From positions 1 to 6,884 of the forward strand of contig JAESUA010000023.1 of NCBI GenBank assembly GCA_016763255.1: 6,884 nucleotides of DNA, in the 5' to 3' direction. Source of the DNA: Magnetovibrio sp. (GTDB lineage: Bacteria > Pseudomonadota > Alphaproteobacteria > Rhodospirillales > Magnetovibrionaceae). Of this stretch, positions 4,979 through 6,884 are shown piece by piece. The notes below the pieces were generated by a model, which saw only the letters and a program-made list of their open reading frames with translations, searched no databases and was not told the origin of the DNA. The stretch's first letter is position 1. Every line of letters starts with the position of its first letter. A program made the position numbers and the translations under genes.

Positions 4979-6876
4979 GTGGATTCTCCTCCAGGGCTAG
5001 ACTTTCCAGCTTGGGCGTCCATCTTGCCGCCGTAGCCACGCGGCGTGTAGACCCACCGCTTTTGCCCGCGTTCGATCACCCGGGTGTCTTCGCCGCCGAT
5101 CATTACCAGGGTCAGCATGTCGGCATGGTCGGGGGTCAATTGCGCCAGCGTAATCACGTCGATTTTTTCATCCGGGCGGCCCAATTGACGCGCCAACACC
5201 ACCGGGGTGTCGGGGCTGCGTTTGGTCAGCAAAATATCGCGGGCTTGGGCCAGCTGGGTGCGGCGACGCTTGGACACCGGATTGTAAAACGAAACCACGA
5301 AGCCGCCATCTGCCGCGGCCTTCAAGCGCCGTTCGATGACTTCCCACGGGGTCAGCAAATCAGACAGCGAGATCAAACAAAAATCATGCCCCACCGGCGC
5401 ACCGATGCGTGCGGCGGCGGCCTGAAAAGCGCTAATTCCGGGTTCGACCTGGATGTACAAACGGTTCCAATCTTCGCGGTTTTCGCGGTCCAGTAACTCA
5501 AACACCAGCGAGGCCATGGCGTAGATACCGATATCACCGGAGCTGATCAGCGCCACGTCTTTACCTTCAGCGGCCAGTTCCAGGGACTGGCGCACCCGGG
5601 CCTCTTCCTGGCTGAGGATCGAGGTGTGTCGCGTCTTGCCGCGGATCAAATCGGGGATCAAATCGAGGTAAAACCCGTAACCCACCACGTCGGTGACCTG
5701 GGAGATCACCCGGGTCACCTCAGGAGTGCGCCAGGCATCGGTGCCGGGACCGATACCCACCACAAACAGCCGCCCGCGCCCCTTACCTACCGATAGGCAG
5801 TCAATCGTGGATGGGCTTAAGGCCACCGCGCAGGTGGCACGTTTCGATTTTTGCTTTTCAATGATCAAGTCGCCGTTTGCTGCGGCTATGGCCGCACCCT
5901 CGGATACCCCATGACAGCCTACCTCTTGATAGACAATGTCGGATGGAGTCTTTAATTTGTCCGCATGAGCTTCCAATTGCTGTGCCGTGAAGAAGCGTGC
6001 CGGAACCCCCAATTGATCGGCCAGTTGCAGCACCGCCGCCTCATCGGATTTGACGTCGATGGAGGCCACACAAGCGATCGCCTCTTTGGCCAGACCCGCC
6101 GCGTTCAAGGTTTGATCCACCAGCGCCGCCAATTCGGCCGGATCACAATCGCGTTCACAGCCCACGCCCAACGCCAAGGTCGGCGGATGCAGCACCAGGG
6201 CTTGTTCATCATCGGCGCTGGATTTATGGGTGATGCGCATGCCGACATCGGCACCCTCGACAAATCCCGCCGGGGCCAGCCACTGCGCGTCACCACTGTC
6301 CACGCAAAGACCGACGTCATCACCGTTCAGCAGCGCCGCCGCCACGTTCTTGGCCCGCTGCGGATTGGCCACCGTCCATCCGACAGGCGGCTCATCCAAG
6401 GCCACGCCGCTGGCCAATCCGAGGCTGACATCACCCGCCGTGGTGATCGCCGCCTGACCGTGAGTGGCCTGGGCAATGTGAGAGGCCAAACGATTGGCAC
6501 CACGATGGCCGCCCAACAATGGCACGGCGAACGCCCCATCGGGGGACACCGCCACCACCGGCGGCTCGACGCACTTGTCTGCGAGTAGAGGTGCCAGCAC
6601 CCGCATCACAATGCCCGCCGACATCACCGCGATGATGGGCGTGCCATTTTGATAGAGTTCACGCAACGTTGCGGCGGTATCGCTGAACAGTCGATCCACG
6701 TCTTGGGCTTTGATGCGATCGAGGCGGCCCCATAGGGAGGCCCCGGGAAGGGTGGTGCAAATAAGCTCAGCGGTTTGTCGACCGGATTCATTCAAACACA
6801 AAACCACCGCGCCCGGTTTGAGACCCTGGGGCCTGACGTCAACGGGGAGCGAACGGCGCGCCGGAGCCAAAACCAT
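4975..6876 (-). CDS. cbiG-cobJ: CbiG-CobJ fusion: cobalt-precorrin-5A hydrolase + precorrin-3B C17-methyltransferase
   Basis: A 633-residue two-part enzyme. Residues about 22-345 are CbiG, which opens the lactone of cobalt-precorrin-5A and releases the two-carbon fragment. They include VMSAGIVMRVLAPLL (84-98), VPLLGGHRGANRLA (118-131) and a CbiG-C/CobE-like domain with LALGVGCERDCDPAEL (234-249), ASIDVKSDEAAVLQLA (271-286) and VGCHGVSEGAAI (319-330). Residues about 368-615 are CobJ/CbiH, the SAM-dependent C17-methyltransferase that also contracts the ring. They include LFVVGIGPGTDAWRTPE (370-386), VVGYGFYLDL (397-406), ALISSGDIGIYAMASLVFE (442-460), VEPGISAFQAAAARIGAP (477-494), SFYNPVSKRR (529-538) and TPRGYGG (611-617). 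The stop overlaps the next gene (GTGA). The ATG at 6876 is only 8 nt from the window edge and the frame stays open to that edge, so a start further upstream cannot be excluded. Both halves look intact; such fusions are known in alphaproteobacteria. Confidence 0.95.
   Translation of the reverse strand: MVLAPARRSLPVDVRPQGLKPGAVVLCLNESGRQTAELICTTLPGASLWGRLDRIKAQDVDRLFSDTAATLRELYQNGTPIIAVMSAGIVMRVLAPLLADKCVEPPVVAVSPDGAFAVPLLGGHRGANRLASHIAQATHGQAAITTAGDVSLGLASGVALDEPPVGWTVANPQRAKNVAAALLNGDDVGLCVDSGDAQWLAPAGFVEGADVGMRITHKSSADDEQALVLHPPTLALGVGCERDCDPAELAALVDQTLNAAGLAKEAIACVASIDVKSDEAAVLQLADQLGVPARFFTAQQLEAHADKLKTPSDIVYQEVGCHGVSEGAAIAAANGDLIIEKQKSKRATCAVALSPSTIDCLSVGKGRGRLFVVGIGPGTDAWRTPEVTRVISQVTDVVGYGFYLDLIPDLIRGKTRHTSILSQEEARVRQSLELAAEGKDVALISSGDIGIYAMASLVFELLDRENREDWNRLYIQVEPGISAFQAAAARIGAPVGHDFCLISLSDLLTPWEVIERRLKAAADGGFVVSFYNPVSKRRRTQLAQARDILLTKRSPDTPVVLARQLGRPDEKIDVITLAQLTPDHADMLTLVMIGGEDTRVIERGQKRWVYTPRGYGGKMDAQAGKSSPGGEST
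4986..4992 (-). promoter_or_regulatory. Strong ribosome binding site for the GTG start at 4978
   Basis: GGAGGAG on the minus strand, 7 nt before GTG, formed by the Gly-Gly-Glu codons at the very end of cobJ. It decides the non-ATG start of the exported RcnB/CigR-like gene, and together with the GTGA stop/start overlap it shows this gene is translationally coupled to cbiG-cobJ. Confidence 0.8.
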
Positions 6877-6884
6877 CGAAAAAT

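Noticed and set aside
5965..6588. 207-residue plus-strand open frame
   Set aside because: Antisense to the CbiG half of the fusion. No recognisable domain and shadow-like Arg/His/Gln composition.

Overview
The window is a cobalamin (vitamin B12) corrin-ring biosynthesis cluster from a fairly GC-rich Gram-negative bacterium. Gene content, the fused CbiG-CobJ protein and protein style (signal peptide, SCO protein, RcnB/CigR-like exported protein) suggest an alphaproteobacterium, perhaps Rhodospirillales-like. That placement is inferred from general resemblance; no rRNA or other phylogenetic marker is present. Coding density is very high, and the only real intergenic region is about 150 bp.

Layout from left to right: (1) minus strand, 1-948, the N-terminal 316 residues of a CobB/CbiA a,c-diamide synthase cut by the window edge, preceded on the same strand by (2) a SCO1/SenC-type membrane-anchored copper/thiol protein (973-1572). 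(3) A divergent intergenic region (1573-1721). (4) Plus strand, cbiD (1722-2813) overlapping by ATGA with (5) cobK/cbiJ (2810-3565). (6) A tail-to-tail junction of only 8 bp, then a minus-strand operon read from right to left: (7) a 633-residue CbiG-CobJ fusion (4975-6876), GTGA overlap, (8) an exported RcnB/CigR-like protein (4343-4978), a 4-nt gap, and (9) cobM (3574-4338).

Together the enzymes cover consecutive middle steps of corrin synthesis: C17 methylation and ring contraction (CobJ/CbiH part), C11 methylation (CobM/CbiF), lactone opening and loss of the two-carbon fragment (CbiG part), C1 methylation (CbiD), reduction of precorrin-6A (CobK/CbiJ), and later a,c-side-chain amidation (CobB/CbiA). 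CbiD and CbiG belong to the cobalt-early ('anaerobic') branch, so the pathway is more likely cobalt-early or mixed than the classical oxygen-dependent one. CobI/CbiL, CobL (CbiE/CbiT) and CobH/CbiC are not seen and would have to lie elsewhere.

The two genes that are not corrin enzymes are the points of interest: the SCO-like gene 24 bp ahead of cobB, and the exported RcnB/CigR-like gene translationally coupled between cbiG-cobJ and cobM. RcnB is known as a periplasmic nickel/cobalt homeostasis factor, so a cobalt-related role is an attractive but untested idea. I saw no convincing wholly new system, no mobile element, no CRISPR array, no RNA gene and no recognisable cobalamin riboswitch.
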